Assembly (NCBI RefSeq): GCF_900115475.1
Contig: NZ_FOWP01000020.1
Location: 1 to 64,000 of the forward strand
DNA length: 64,000 bases
Reading direction: 5' to 3'
Origin: Ectopseudomonas composti
GTDB lineage: Bacteria; Pseudomonadota; Gammaproteobacteria; Pseudomonadales; Pseudomonadaceae
Below the pieces are notes generated by a model, which was given only the letters and a program-made list of their open reading frames with translations, had not been told where the DNA came from and did not search any database. The position numbers and the translations under genes were made by a program. Shown one piece after another: positions 25,150 to 32,967 of the stretch (the stretch's first letter is position 1; each line of letters starts with the position of its first letter).

Positions 25150-25569
25150 ATGCGCACGAAATCCCGCGTTATCGCCGGCGTTGTCGCCGCCACCCTGCTC
25201 GCTCAGCTAACCGCCTGCGGCTCGATCTTCTACCCGGATCGCCGCGGCCAGATCGAAGGCAAGATAGACCCGGTGATCGCCGGGGCCAATGCCATCGGCA
25301 TCCTGTTCTATGTGATTCCGGGGCTGATCGCCTTCGCCGTGGATTTCGCCACCGGTGCCATCTATCTACCCGAAGGCCAGACCGTTCAGGTTGACCCGCA
25401 ACAGCTCAAGCAACTGATCGGGGAAGACGGCAAGGTCGACCAGTACGCGCTCAAGACGCTGATCGAAACCAGCACCGGCCACCAGTTGCCACTCGACGAC
25501 CCGCGTCTGATCCAGCACAGCGGCAGTGCCGAGCAACTGGTCGCCTACGGCCTGCGCCCGGCAGCCTGA
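25150..25569 (+). CDS. Small predicted lipoprotein
   Basis: This 139-residue protein has a lipoprotein signal MRTKSRVIAGVVAATLLAQLTAC with lipobox LTAC (Cys23). It is followed by GSIFYPDRRGQIEGKIDPVIAGANAIGILFYVIPGLIAFAVDFATGAIYLP, which contains one or two hydrophobic stretches, and then a soluble Gln-rich tail. The start at 25150 has GGAGG 7 bases upstream; the ORF-internal ATG at 25138 overlaps that ribosome site. It lies 4 bases upstream of fieF and is the homologue of the small conserved gene in this position in other pseudomonads. Function unknown. Confidence 0.82.
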   Translation: MRTKSRVIAGVVAATLLAQLTACGSIFYPDRRGQIEGKIDPVIAGANAIGILFYVIPGLIAFAVDFATGAIYLPEGQTVQVDPQQLKQLIGEDGKVDQYALKTLIETSTGHQLPLDDPRLIQHSGSAEQLVAYGLRPAA

Positions 25570-25573
25570 GCCC

Positions 25574-26455
25574 ATGCACAACCCGCAGCACGCCAGGCTG
25601 ATGCGCCTGGCCACCCGCGCAGCGCTGGCAGTAGCGCTGACGCTGGTACTGGCCAAGGCGATTGCCTGGTGGTTGAGTGGTTCGGTCAGCCTGCTGGCCG
25701 GCCTTACCGATTCGCTGCTCGATAGCGCCGCCTCACTGATCAACCTGATCGCCGTGCACTTCGCCCTGCGCCCGGCCGACGAGGATCACCGCTACGGCCA
25801 CGGCAAGGCCGAAGCCCTGGCGGGGTTGGGCCAGGCGCTGTTCATCGGTGTCAGTGCCGTGCTCATCGGCCTGCAGGGCATCGAGCGCCTGCAATCACCG
25901 CAACCGCTGGAGGCCGAAGGTATCGGCATCGCCGTCATGCTGCTGTCGCTGGCATTGACCGTGGCCCTGCTGACCTTTCAACGCAAGGTGGTACGCGAAA
26001 CCGGTTCCACTGCAATTCACGCCGACTCGCTGCACTACCGTTCCGACATCCTGCTCAACAGCAGCATTCTGCTCGCCCTGTTGCTGACCCGCTTCGGCTG
26101 GCTGCAGATGGATGCGATCTTCGCCATCGGCATCGCCTTCTACATCTTCTGGAGCGCCATCAGCATTGTGCGCGGCGCAGTGGCCGTGCTGATGGACGAG
26201 GAGTTGCCCAGCGAAACCTCTCAGCACATGTACGCGCTGGCCAATGCCGTACCTGGCGTGCTGGGCTCGCATGACCTGCGCACACGCATTTCCGGTACGC
26301 GCTGGTTCGTCCAACTGCACCTGGAGTTGCCTGGCGAGATGAGCCTGTCCGACGCGCATGCGCACTGCGAGGCCGTGGAAAAGGCGATCCACGCGCATTA
26401 CCCACGCGCCGAAGTGCTGGTGCACGCCGACCCGCAGGAAGTGGTCCAGCACTGA
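25574..26455 (+). CDS. fieF: Cation diffusion facilitator (Fe/Zn efflux)
   Basis: This 293-residue member of the CDF family has six membrane helices and exchanges cytoplasmic divalent metal (Zn2+, Fe2+) for protons across the inner membrane. The transport-site residues are present: Asp46 and Asp50 in TDSLLDSAASL, and His154 and Asp158 in HADSLHYRSD. This is the D-D-H-D set of FieF/YiiP. HRYGHGKAEALAGL and a C-terminal cytoplasmic metal-binding domain (about 210-293) are also present. It begins 4 bases after the lipoprotein stop. Confidence 0.92.
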   Translation: MHNPQHARLMRLATRAALAVALTLVLAKAIAWWLSGSVSLLAGLTDSLLDSAASLINLIAVHFALRPADEDHRYGHGKAEALAGLGQALFIGVSAVLIGLQGIERLQSPQPLEAEGIGIAVMLLSLALTVALLTFQRKVVRETGSTAIHADSLHYRSDILLNSSILLALLLTRFGWLQMDAIFAIGIAFYIFWSAISIVRGAVAVLMDEELPSETSQHMYALANAVPGVLGSHDLRTRISGTRWFVQLHLELPGEMSLSDAHAHCEAVEKAIHAHYPRAEVLVHADPQEVVQH

Positions 26456-26511
26456 GCACAACGCCCTCCCCCAGCCTCCCGGCACCTTCAAACAGCAGAA
26501 ATTCCAGGCAA

Positions 26512-26695
26512 TAAAAAGGGGCCTTGCGGCCCCTTCGGGAAATCTGTCCGGTACTGGCGATGCTGTCGCCGCTTTCGTCGCCCGCCTGGTTGGGCAGTGC
26601 GGACCCGGGTGCCGGTGCGATCCGGTAGGACCGTCGGCGCCGGCTCACCTGGTTGGGCGAGGCCGGTAGGACTTATCGTCCGGGCCATGAAACTG
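26512..26695 (-). ncRNA. Candidate small RNA antisense to the fieF-lrp gap
   Basis: The minus strand of the 364-base gap 26456-26819 ends in a strong intrinsic terminator (26516-26535 plus a T run) although no leftward gene is annotated there. Upstream of it lie two imperfectly repeated blocks: TCCTACCGG (26663-26671 and 26622-26630 complement) each paired with GCCCAACCAGG (complement of 26648-26658 and 26585-26595). Three CCGGAC/CCGGAT segments occur in the minus-strand sequence. A 66-codon frame (MARTISPTGLAQ...) also runs through it, so a small Pro-rich peptide is the alternative. No known RNA family was recognised. Confidence 0.35.
26516..26535 (-). terminator. Intrinsic terminator for leftward transcription
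   Basis: Stem AAGGGGCC/GGCCCCTT (26516-26523 with 26528-26535), loop TTGC. On the minus strand the hairpin is followed by TTTTTAT (complement of 26511-26517), the classic form; on the plus strand no T run follows. It would stop a leftward transcript starting near 26700, and only weakly a rightward one from fieF. Confidence 0.75.
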
Positions 26696-26715
26696 AGAGA
26701 AAGCTTACGCCGCCC

Positions 26716-26819
26716 ACGCCGAAATAAGATTGCTAATATTGCTTACAATTTTACCAATTGCGCAATTTACAGCTAAAGGAGCACTATCTTACGCAATCAA
26801 ATAATGAGCCAGTTGGAAA
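26716..26819. promoter_or_regulatory. AT-rich control region upstream of the Lrp-family gene
   Basis: This stretch is markedly AT-rich against GC-rich surroundings and contains TTGCTAATATTGC, TTACAATTTTACC and CAATTGCGCAATT, the last a near-palindrome. This fits autoregulation, which Lrp/AsnC proteins usually show, and it could also hold the start of the leftward candidate RNA. No clear -35/-10 pair can be fixed by eye. Confidence 0.45.
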
Positions 26820-27299
26820 ATGGACAAACTCGACCGTTACGACCTGAACATTCTCGCCGAATTGCAGCGCAACGCTGCCCTGTCCAACCAGGAGCTGGCC
26901 GAACGCATCGGCCTCTCGCCGTCGCCCTGCTCGCGTCGCGTCAAGCAACTGGAAGACGACGGCTACATCACCGGCCAGGTTGCCCTGCTCGACCGCAAGA
27001 AGCTCGGCCTGAGCCTGACCGCCTACGTGCTGATCGGCATGGACCGACACACACCCGAGCGCTTCGAACACTTTCAGGATGAAATCCGCAAATGCCCGGA
27101 AGTGCTGGAATGCTGCCTGGTGACCGGGATGGATGCCGACTACCAGCTCAAGGTGGTAGTGCCGGATATGGATCATTACCAGAAGCTGCTGCTCGGCACC
27201 CTGACCCGTATCGACGGCGTTTCCAGCGTGCGTTCGAGCTTCGTGCTGCAGCAGATTCTGTCCAGCACGCAGTTGCCGTTACAGCACCTGCGCGACTGA
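26820..27299 (+). CDS. Lrp/AsnC-family transcriptional regulator
   Basis: This 159-residue regulator has an N-terminal winged HTH (LDRYDLNILAELQRNAALSNQELAERIGLSPSPCSRRVKQLE, about 4-45) and a C-terminal RAM effector-binding domain with CLVTGMDADYQLKVVVPDMDHY. Length and layout match feast/famine regulators that respond to amino acids. It has no strong ribosome site directly before ATG 26820, although AAAGGAG lies 38 bases upstream. Its position after fieF is conserved in Pseudomonas. The target is probably its own gene and a neighbour. Confidence 0.92.
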   Translation: MDKLDRYDLNILAELQRNAALSNQELAERIGLSPSPCSRRVKQLEDDGYITGQVALLDRKKLGLSLTAYVLIGMDRHTPERFEHFQDEIRKCPEVLECCLVTGMDADYQLKVVVPDMDHYQKLLLGTLTRIDGVSSVRSSFVLQQILSSTQLPLQHLRD

Positions 27300-27325
27300 A
27301 AGTCGCAGGGTGAAGCGGATCATGC

Positions 27326-27352
27326 CGCGCCCTGGGTCAGGGCGCGTATAAT
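27326..27352 (+). promoter_or_regulatory. Hairpin and TATAAT -10 element before the DUF2788 gene
   Basis: A 9-bp stem CGCGCCCTG/CAGGGCGCG (27326-27334 with 27338-27346) is followed at once by TATAAT (27347-27352), 38 bases before the next start codon. It may end the lrp transcript and start the next. No good -35 is visible at the right spacing. Confidence 0.4.
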
Positions 27353-27389
27353 TTGCGCCCTGCGTTTTCCGTCCGAATCACGAGGCACC

Positions 27390-27608
27390 ATGGAAACCGA
27401 ACAATTTGAAGCCCTGATGATGTACGTCCTGGTGGGCGGCCTGATGCTGTTCATGTTCTTCATCATCTGGGACCTCGCGAAGAAGTCCAAGGCAGGTCGC
27501 CTCGGCACCGCCATCCTGTTCCTCGGCCTGGGCCTGTGCCTGTTCGCCTTCCTCGCCAAGCCGATCATCACCTACATCATCGAGACCGCGCGCGGTATTC
27601 ACGGCTGA
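27390..27608 (+). CDS. DUF2788 small membrane protein
   Basis: This 72-residue protein has two hydrophobic helices (MMYVLVGGLMLFMFFIIWDLA and GTAILFLGLGLCLFAFLAKPIITYII) joined by the basic KKSKAGR loop. The short length, the position between an lrp gene and a globin gene, and the start 38 bases after a TATAAT fit the conserved DUF2788 family of pseudomonads. CACGAGG gives a plausible ribosome site. Function unknown; it might be a regulator of a membrane complex. Confidence 0.82.
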   Translation: METEQFEALMMYVLVGGLMLFMFFIIWDLAKKSKAGRLGTAILFLGLGLCLFAFLAKPIITYIIETARGIHG

Positions 27609-27687
27609 TCCAGCCAGCCGACGCGACACCTCTGATCGATACCAGGCCGCCGCAAACGCGGCCTGCAGCCCACTCAAGGAGTGACAC

Positions 27688-28080
27688 ATGAGCGCCGCCA
27701 ATCTGGTGATGCAGAGCTATGGACGCTGCTGCGCCAGCCCGGATTTCTTCGACAGTTTCTACCGCCACTTCCTCGCCAGCTCGCCGCTGATCCGCGAGAA
27801 GTTCGTCGACACCGACATGAGCGCGCAGAAACAGCTGCTGCGCCAGGGCATTCTCAACCTGGTGATGCACGCCCGCGGCATGCCCGACACCAAGCTGCGC
27901 GCCCTCGGCGAATCGCACTCGCGCCAGCATCTGGACATTCGCCCAGAACTCTACGACCTGTGGCTCGATGCGCTGCTGACGACCATCGGCGAACACGACA
28001 AGGAGTGCGACGCAGAGGTGCGTCAGGCCTGGCGTGAAGTGCTGAACAAAGGTATCGCCGTGATCAAGGCCGGTTATTGA
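27688..28080 (+). CDS. Globin-family haem protein
   Basis: This 130-residue single-domain globin has the helical run LVMQSYGRCCASPDFFDSFYRHFLASSP and a CD-region REKF. The proximal-site ESHSRQHLDI includes the likely haem-ligand His, and the C-terminal helix is VRQAWREVLNKGIAVIKAGY. It is shorter than flavohaemoglobin and has no reductase domain. It may bind O2 or NO, or sense redox state. The gene follows DUF2788 by 79 bases with GGAGTGACAC as ribosome site. Confidence 0.82.
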   Translation: MSAANLVMQSYGRCCASPDFFDSFYRHFLASSPLIREKFVDTDMSAQKQLLRQGILNLVMHARGMPDTKLRALGESHSRQHLDIRPELYDLWLDALLTTIGEHDKECDAEVRQAWREVLNKGIAVIKAGY

Positions 28081-28215
28081 TTCAGGTCAGGGTTGCTGGG
28101 CCGGCCTCTGCGACAAAACGTCCGTTGCGCGGTGCGCCTTACTGATCATCGCAACCGCCTCCGTTCTCCCCCTATACCCGCCCAGCGGCGACACGGGAAC
28201 AATCGGCGTGACCCT

Positions 28216-28273
28216 GGTGCGCGCGGCGCACCCTACAGGGACACCGCCGGCCGCAGGGTGCGCCGTGCGCACC
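28216..28273. repeat. REP-like inverted repeat, GTAGGGTGCGC family
   Basis: Arms GGTGCGCGCGGCGCACCCTA (28216-28235) and CAGGGTGCGCCGTGCGCACC (28254-28273) are inverted copies of the element at 11291-11370. It lies between convergent globin and rluE genes. The rest of the gap 28081-28300 shows no gene. Confidence 0.75.
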
Positions 28274-28300
28274 AACTTCGCCGGCAATAATGACGCGCCT

Positions 28301-28921
28301 CTACGGCAATAACGCCGGCACCTCACGCCACTGCCCAGGCTGCAACCCATCCAACCGCCACGGCCCGATGGCCACGCGCACCAGGCGCAGAGTTGGCAAG
28401 CCGACGGCGGCGGTCATGCGCCGTACCTGGCGGTTGCGCCCCTCGCGAATCACCAGCTCCAACCAGGCCGTCGGCACGCTCTTGCGAAAGCGCACCGGAG
28501 GGGTGCGCTCCCACAGCTCGGGCTCAGCCAACAAACGCGCCTCGGCCGGCAGGGTCGGGCCGTCATTGAGCGTCACGCCCTCACGCAACTGCTGCAATTG
28601 CGCCTCGCTCGGCTCACCCTCCACCTGCACCCAGTAGGTCTTCGGCAACTTGTGCTTGGGGTCGGCGATACGCGCCTGCAGGCTGCCATCGTTGGTCAGC
28701 AACAACAGACCTTCGCTGTCGCGATCCAGACGCCCGGCCGGGTACACGCCAGGCACCTCGACGAAATCCTTGAGTGTGGCGCGGCCCTGCTCGTCGTTGA
28801 ACTGCGTGAGCACGTCGAACGGCTTGTTAAGGATCAGCAGGCGCGGCTGCGCAGGCGGTGCCTTGGCCACGCGACGGGGAGCGGCAGGACGACGACTGGC
28901 GGGGGGACGAGGGCGCGACAT
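28301..28921 (-). CDS. rluE: 23S rRNA pseudouridine synthase, RluE type
   Basis: This 206-residue RsuA-type pseudouridine synthase has the catalytic Asp66 in GRLDRDSEGLLLLTNDG, LLILNKPFDVLTQF at its start, and IREGRNRQVRRMTAAVGLPTLRLVRVAIG at the end. It lacks an S4 domain, as RluE does. RluE makes pseudouridine 2457 in the peptidyl-transferase region of 23S rRNA. The N-terminal 26 residues are Arg/Pro/Ala-rich. ATG 28921 gives the expected length; in-frame extension upstream has no family similarity. Confidence 0.85.
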   Translation of the reverse strand: MSRPRPPASRRPAAPRRVAKAPPAQPRLLILNKPFDVLTQFNDEQGRATLKDFVEVPGVYPAGRLDRDSEGLLLLTNDGSLQARIADPKHKLPKTYWVQVEGEPSEAQLQQLREGVTLNDGPTLPAEARLLAEPELWERTPPVRFRKSVPTAWLELVIREGRNRQVRRMTAAVGLPTLRLVRVAIGPWRLDGLQPGQWREVPALLP

Positions 28922-29044
28922 GCAACGATCTTCGGTCAGACAGGGCTGCGCAGTGTAACCCACGATAAGCAGCGCTGATGGTGCTTCCACGCCCCGCCAG
29001 AGCGACTAAGCTGCTGGTTCACACCCTGCGATCAGGAGCCACCG

Positions 29045-30076
29045 ATGAGCAACAACGCCGAACTCGCCACCTTCACCGGCTGGGCCGCCACGACGCCCAA
29101 GGCGCCATTGGAACGCCTGAGCTACGACCCCGGCCCACTCGGTGCCGAAGAGGTGGAAGTGGCGGTGGAATACTGCGGCATCTGCCATTCCGACCAGTCG
29201 ATGATCGACAACGAATGGGGCAATGCGCGCTATCCCTTCATCCCCGGCCATGAAGTGGTCGGCACCATCGTCCGCCTCGGCGAACAAGCACGCGGCCTCA
29301 AGCTCGGCCAGCGGGTCGGCATCGGCTGGTACAAGGGCAGTTGCATGCATTGCGGCTCGTGCATGGAGGGTTCGCACCAGCTGTGCCGCTCGGTGAAGCC
29401 GACCATCGTCGGCAGCCATGGCGGTTTCGCCGACCGCCTGCGCTCGCACTGGGCCTGGGCCGTGCCGCTGCCCGAGGGGCTCGACCCGGCACTGGTCGGC
29501 CCGCTGTTCTGCGCCGGCTCCACGGTGTTCAGCCCGCTGCTGGAGTTCGACATCAAGCCCACCGACCGCGTTGGCGTGGTCGGTATCGGCGGCCTCGGCC
29601 ACCTGGCGCTGCGTTTCCTCAACGCCTGGGGCTGTGAGGTGACGGCCTTCACCTCGTCACTGAACAAGCAGGACGAAGCCAAACGCCTGGGTGCGCACAA
29701 GGTGGTGGCCTCCACCGACAGCACGGCGATGAAGGCGATTGCTGGCAGCCTGGATTTTCTCCTGGTCACCGCCAGCGCCGACCTCGACTGGGCTGCCCTG
29801 ATCGGCACCCTGCGCGGCAAGGGTCGCCTGCACTTCGTCGGCATCGTGCCCAGCGCCATCCCGGTGCACGTATTCAACCTGATCCCACAGCAGAAGAGCC
29901 TGTCCGGCTCGCCAGTGGGCTCGCCGTCGAGCATGGCGACCATGCTCGAATTCTGTGCCCGCCACCAGATTTTGCCGCAGGTCGAGCAATTCCCCATGAG
30001 TCAGGTGAACGCGGCCATCGACCACCTGCGCAGTGGCAAGGCGCGCTACCGCGTGGTGCTGGATGCCAGCAAATGA
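29045..30076 (+). CDS. Zinc-dependent NAD(P)-alcohol dehydrogenase (YahK/cinnamyl-type)
   Basis: This 343-residue MDR enzyme has the catalytic-zinc Cys in EYCGICHSDQ, His-Glu in GHEVVG, four structural-zinc Cys in CMHCGSCMEGSHQLC, and the Rossmann loop GIGGLGHLALRF. It matches the NADPH-dependent aldehyde reductases YahK/YjgB/CAD that reduce a wide range of aldehydes. CAGGAGCCACCG provides the ribosome site. It is not co-directional with rluE and seems to be a single-gene unit. Confidence 0.92.
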   Translation: MSNNAELATFTGWAATTPKAPLERLSYDPGPLGAEEVEVAVEYCGICHSDQSMIDNEWGNARYPFIPGHEVVGTIVRLGEQARGLKLGQRVGIGWYKGSCMHCGSCMEGSHQLCRSVKPTIVGSHGGFADRLRSHWAWAVPLPEGLDPALVGPLFCAGSTVFSPLLEFDIKPTDRVGVVGIGGLGHLALRFLNAWGCEVTAFTSSLNKQDEAKRLGAHKVVASTDSTAMKAIAGSLDFLLVTASADLDWAALIGTLRGKGRLHFVGIVPSAIPVHVFNLIPQQKSLSGSPVGSPSSMATMLEFCARHQILPQVEQFPMSQVNAAIDHLRSGKARYRVVLDASK

Positions 30077-30135
30077 CAGCACGGGCGCAGAGCTGGCATG
30101 CTCTGCGCCCTGCTTAATCCTGGATGCCTGCCGCC

Positions 30136-30576
30136 ATGTCGCTGACGCTCGACACCCCTACCGATGCTGAACTGCCCACTCTGGTGGAAATCTGGGAGGC
30201 GGCCGTGCGCGCCACTCACCACTTCCTGCCGGAAAGCGACCTGCAGGTGATCAAACCCTTGCTGCGCGAGCAGTATTTCCCGGCCGTGCAGCTGACCTGT
30301 GCACGCAATGAGGCGGGGCGGATCCTGGGTTTTCTCGGCACCAGCGAAGGCATGGTGGAAATGCTCTTCGTCGACCCGACCTGCCACGGCCAGGGTGTGG
30401 GCAAGCGGCTGATGCGCCATGCCATCGACGAGCTGAGCGCCACGCGGGTAGACGTCAACGAACAGAATCCGCAGGCCGTGGGCTTCTACCAGCATCTGGG
30501 TTTCGTGGTGACCGACCGCTCACGCTTGGACGGTGGTGGGCGGCCCTTCCCGATACTGCATATGTCTCTTGGCTAA
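30136..30576 (+). CDS. GNAT-family N-acetyltransferase (YjaB-like)
   Basis: This 146-residue acetyltransferase has LTLDTPTDAELPTLVEIWEAAVRATHHFL, a core strand MVEMLFVDPTCHGQGVGKRLMRHAI with the acetyl-CoA motif QGVGKRL, and VNEQNPQAVGFYQHLGF. This is the pattern of the small YjaB/YiaC enzymes that acetylate protein lysines or small amines. ATG 30124 is an alternative start, four codons upstream. Its end overlaps the end of the MocR gene by 4 bases on opposite strands. Confidence 0.85.
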   Translation: MSLTLDTPTDAELPTLVEIWEAAVRATHHFLPESDLQVIKPLLREQYFPAVQLTCARNEAGRILGFLGTSEGMVEMLFVDPTCHGQGVGKRLMRHAIDELSATRVDVNEQNPQAVGFYQHLGFVVTDRSRLDGGGRPFPILHMSLG

Positions 30577-31913
30577 ACAGGCCAGGCCGCCGTGATCCCT
30601 TCCAGCGCTTGCTTGAGCTCGACCCGGCTGGCAGCCGCCGCGAGGCTGATACGTACCGCATGGCCCGGATTGGCCTCGACCGCAAACACCTCGGCTGGCA
30701 CCACCTCGACGCCGTTCTGTCGGCACGCCTCGGCCAAACCAACCGGCGGCGTACCATCGAGCCACAGATGCGGTGCCACCGCCCGGCCCTGCGGCATGCG
30801 CGACCCGAGCACGCGCGCGGCCAGGCGCCAGCGCTGCTGCAGCTCGTCGATCTGCCAGGCCAGGCGCTGTTCGGCGATGCCGCTTTCGATCCACTCACAG
30901 CCCAGCGCCAGGCTCAGCGGCGTCACGGCCCAGCGCGTGGCCTGAGCCTCGGGGTCGATGCGTTCGAGCAACTCCGGCGCGCCGGCGATGAAGCCCAGGC
31001 GCAAGCCGGGCGCGACGCTCTTGGACAGGCTGCTGATCAACAGGCAGCACTCAGGTGCCTGCACCGCCAGCGGTGCCTCGCTGCCGAGCACGCCGTAGAC
31101 ATCGTCCTCGATGATCCATAGCCCGCGCCGCCGTGCCACCTCGGCAATGGCCGCGCGGCGCTCGGCGTCCAGGCTGGCGCCGGTGGGGTTCTGCAAACAG
31201 GGCGTGAGCACCGCCACGCGCGCCCCAGTAGCACGGGCCAGGCGGTCGAGATCGTCAGGCAGGATGCCGTGCTCGTCCATCGCCACGCCGTGTAGCGGCA
31301 GACGTAACTGGCGCGCGGCAGCCTTGATCCCCGGCGCGGTGTAGCGCTCCACCAGAATCGGCTCGCCCGCCTCGCACAGCGCCAGCAGCGCGGCCGACAC
31401 GCCTTGCTGGGCACCGGCGCAGAGCAACAGGCCGCCCGGCGCCAGCTCCAGGCTGCGTCGGCGCAGCCAGCTGACGCCAGCCAGGTGCGCACGCTCGACC
31501 AGCGCAGCCGACGGATAGGCCTGCAACGCGTCCAGCTCACCACGGGCAGCCAGTGCGGCGAGGCTGGTGGAAAGGTCGTGATTGTCCGGGTCATGCACCG
31601 GCACATTGGTCGACAGGTCGATCAAGTCGCCCTGCGCGGTCGGTTGTTTGAGGCGGAACAGGCTCGCTTCACGGCTACCAGCCAGCACGTAGGTGCCGCG
31701 CCCGACCTCGCCGGAAACCAGATGCCGACGCGCCGCCTCGCGGTAGGCGAGCATCACCGTGCTCGGGTTGATGCCCAGCGTCCAGGCCAGGCGGCGCTGC
31801 GGTGGCAGGCGCTCGCCGGGCTTGAGTTCGCCACGGCCGATGGCCACAGCGATGGCCTCGACCAGTGCCAGGTAAGTCGGTAGGGAGCTGTCTTGAAGAT
31901 CAGGAAGCCACAT
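30573..31913 (-). CDS. MocR-type (GntR-aminotransferase fusion) regulator
   Basis: This 446-residue protein has an N-terminal GntR winged HTH (LALVEAIAVAIGRGELKPGERLPPQRRLAWTLGINPSTVMLAYREA, about 13-57). A fold-type-I aminotransferase domain follows (about 110-440) with LTPCLQNPTGASLDAERR, the Asp of IIEDDVYG and the PLP Lys in ISSLSKSVAPGLRLGF. MocR proteins act as PLP-sensing regulators, usually of the divergent gene, here the threonine-dehydratase-like gene. The start at 31913 overlaps an inverted repeat ATTGC-N7-GCAAT, so it probably also regulates itself. Confidence 0.9.
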   Translation of the reverse strand: MWLPDLQDSSLPTYLALVEAIAVAIGRGELKPGERLPPQRRLAWTLGINPSTVMLAYREAARRHLVSGEVGRGTYVLAGSREASLFRLKQPTAQGDLIDLSTNVPVHDPDNHDLSTSLAALAARGELDALQAYPSAALVERAHLAGVSWLRRRSLELAPGGLLLCAGAQQGVSAALLALCEAGEPILVERYTAPGIKAAARQLRLPLHGVAMDEHGILPDDLDRLARATGARVAVLTPCLQNPTGASLDAERRAAIAEVARRRGLWIIEDDVYGVLGSEAPLAVQAPECCLLISSLSKSVAPGLRLGFIAGAPELLERIDPEAQATRWAVTPLSLALGCEWIESGIAEQRLAWQIDELQQRWRLAARVLGSRMPQGRAVAPHLWLDGTPPVGLAEACRQNGVEVVPAEVFAVEANPGHAVRISLAAAASRVELKQALEGITAAWPV

Positions 31914-31993
31914 TGCTTGCCATGCAATATAAAGATTTACCCATACAATGCGCCGCACTAGCATCCGGGTCAACACCACTCGGAGTGCCTGTC
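31912..31993. promoter_or_regulatory. Divergent promoter/operator region between mocR and threonine dehydratase
   Basis: The 80-base gap holds the inverted repeat ATTGC(31912-31916)-N7-GCAAT(31924-31928), then TATAAAG and a third half-site ACAATGCG, over an otherwise AT-rich stretch. These are good candidate MocR sites controlling both genes. Confidence 0.5.
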
Positions 31994-32965
31994 ATGTTCG
32001 ACCTCGCCCAACTGCGCCAGAGCGCTGAACTGGTTCACCGCCACATGGCGCCAACGCCGCAACTGGCCTGGCCGCTGCTGGCGCAGCGCACGGGCTGCGA
32101 GGTCTGGGTCAAGCACGAGAACCATGCCCCGACCGCGGCCTTCAAGGTACGCGGCGGGCTGGTCTATATCGACGCCCTGCTGCGTCGCGAGCCGCAGGTA
32201 CGTGGGCTGGTCACCGCCACCCGCGGTAACCACGGCCAGAGCCTGGCACTGGCGGCACGCGCCGCCGGTCTGGCGATCCGCATCCTGGTGCCGCACGGCA
32301 ATGCCCGCGAGAAGAACGCGGCGATGCGCGCCCTCGGTGCCGAGGTGATCGAACATGGCCGCGACTTCGACGAAGCCCGTGCCGAAGCCGCGCGTATCGC
32401 CGAACGCGACGGCCTGCACTGGGTACCGTCACTGCACGAGGATCTGGTGCGTGGCGTAGCCACCTACGCGCTGGAGCTGCTGGAGGCGGTGCCGAACCTG
32501 CGCCGGGTGTATGTACCCATCGGCCTCGGCTCGGGCATCTGCGGGATGATCCGCACCCGCGACCTGCTTGGCCTCGACACCGAGATCATCGGCGTGGTTG
32601 CCAGCGGCGCCGACGCCTATGCACAGAGCTTCGAACAAGGTTGCCTGGTGCAGACCGAACGCGCCGACACCCTGGCCGACGGCATGGCCTGCCGCCAGCC
32701 GCAGCAGTTGGCGCTGGACATGATCCGCGCCGGCGCTGCACGCGTCGTGCGGGTCGACGACGAGGAGATCCGTACCGCCATCCGCAGCTATCACGAGGAC
32801 ACCCACAACCTCGCCGAAGGCGCCGGTGCAGCGGCGTTGGCTGCGCTGATGCAGGAGCGCGAGCTCAATGCCGGCCAGCGCGTAGCCGTGGTACTCAGCG
32901 GCGCCAATATCGACCGCGCAGCTCTGGCCGAACTGCTGCGTGACGAAGCGCCGGTCGCGGCCTGA
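31994..32965 (+). CDS. Threonine dehydratase-like PLP enzyme (fold type II, no ACT domain)
   Basis: This 323-residue enzyme has the PLP Lys51 in AAFKVRGG, the asparagine loop TRGNHGQSLA and the glycine-rich phosphate loop GLGSGICGM. It is the length of catabolic threonine/serine dehydratase and lacks the regulatory C-terminal ACT-like domain of the biosynthetic enzyme. It deaminates threonine or a related hydroxyamino acid to a 2-oxo acid; threo-3-hydroxyaspartate is another possible substrate. The divergent MocR regulator, a PLP-dependent sensor, fits inducible amino-acid catabolism. Confidence 0.85.
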   Translation: MFDLAQLRQSAELVHRHMAPTPQLAWPLLAQRTGCEVWVKHENHAPTAAFKVRGGLVYIDALLRREPQVRGLVTATRGNHGQSLALAARAAGLAIRILVPHGNAREKNAAMRALGAEVIEHGRDFDEARAEAARIAERDGLHWVPSLHEDLVRGVATYALELLEAVPNLRRVYVPIGLGSGICGMIRTRDLLGLDTEIIGVVASGADAYAQSFEQGCLVQTERADTLADGMACRQPQQLALDMIRAGAARVVRVDDEEIRTAIRSYHEDTHNLAEGAGAAALAALMQERELNAGQRVAVVLSGANIDRAALAELLRDEAPVAA

Positions 32966-32967
32966 GA

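Noticed and set aside
26804..27082. Open frame starting at ATG 26804, overlapping the lrp gene
   Set aside because: It runs in another frame through the HTH-coding part of lrp with Arg/Pro/His-rich composition. The ribosome-site-like AAAGGAG is too far upstream to support it.
29006..29602. Leftward frame opposite the alcohol dehydrogenase
   Set aside because: It is antisense to a zinc dehydrogenase with all motifs and has no independent evidence.
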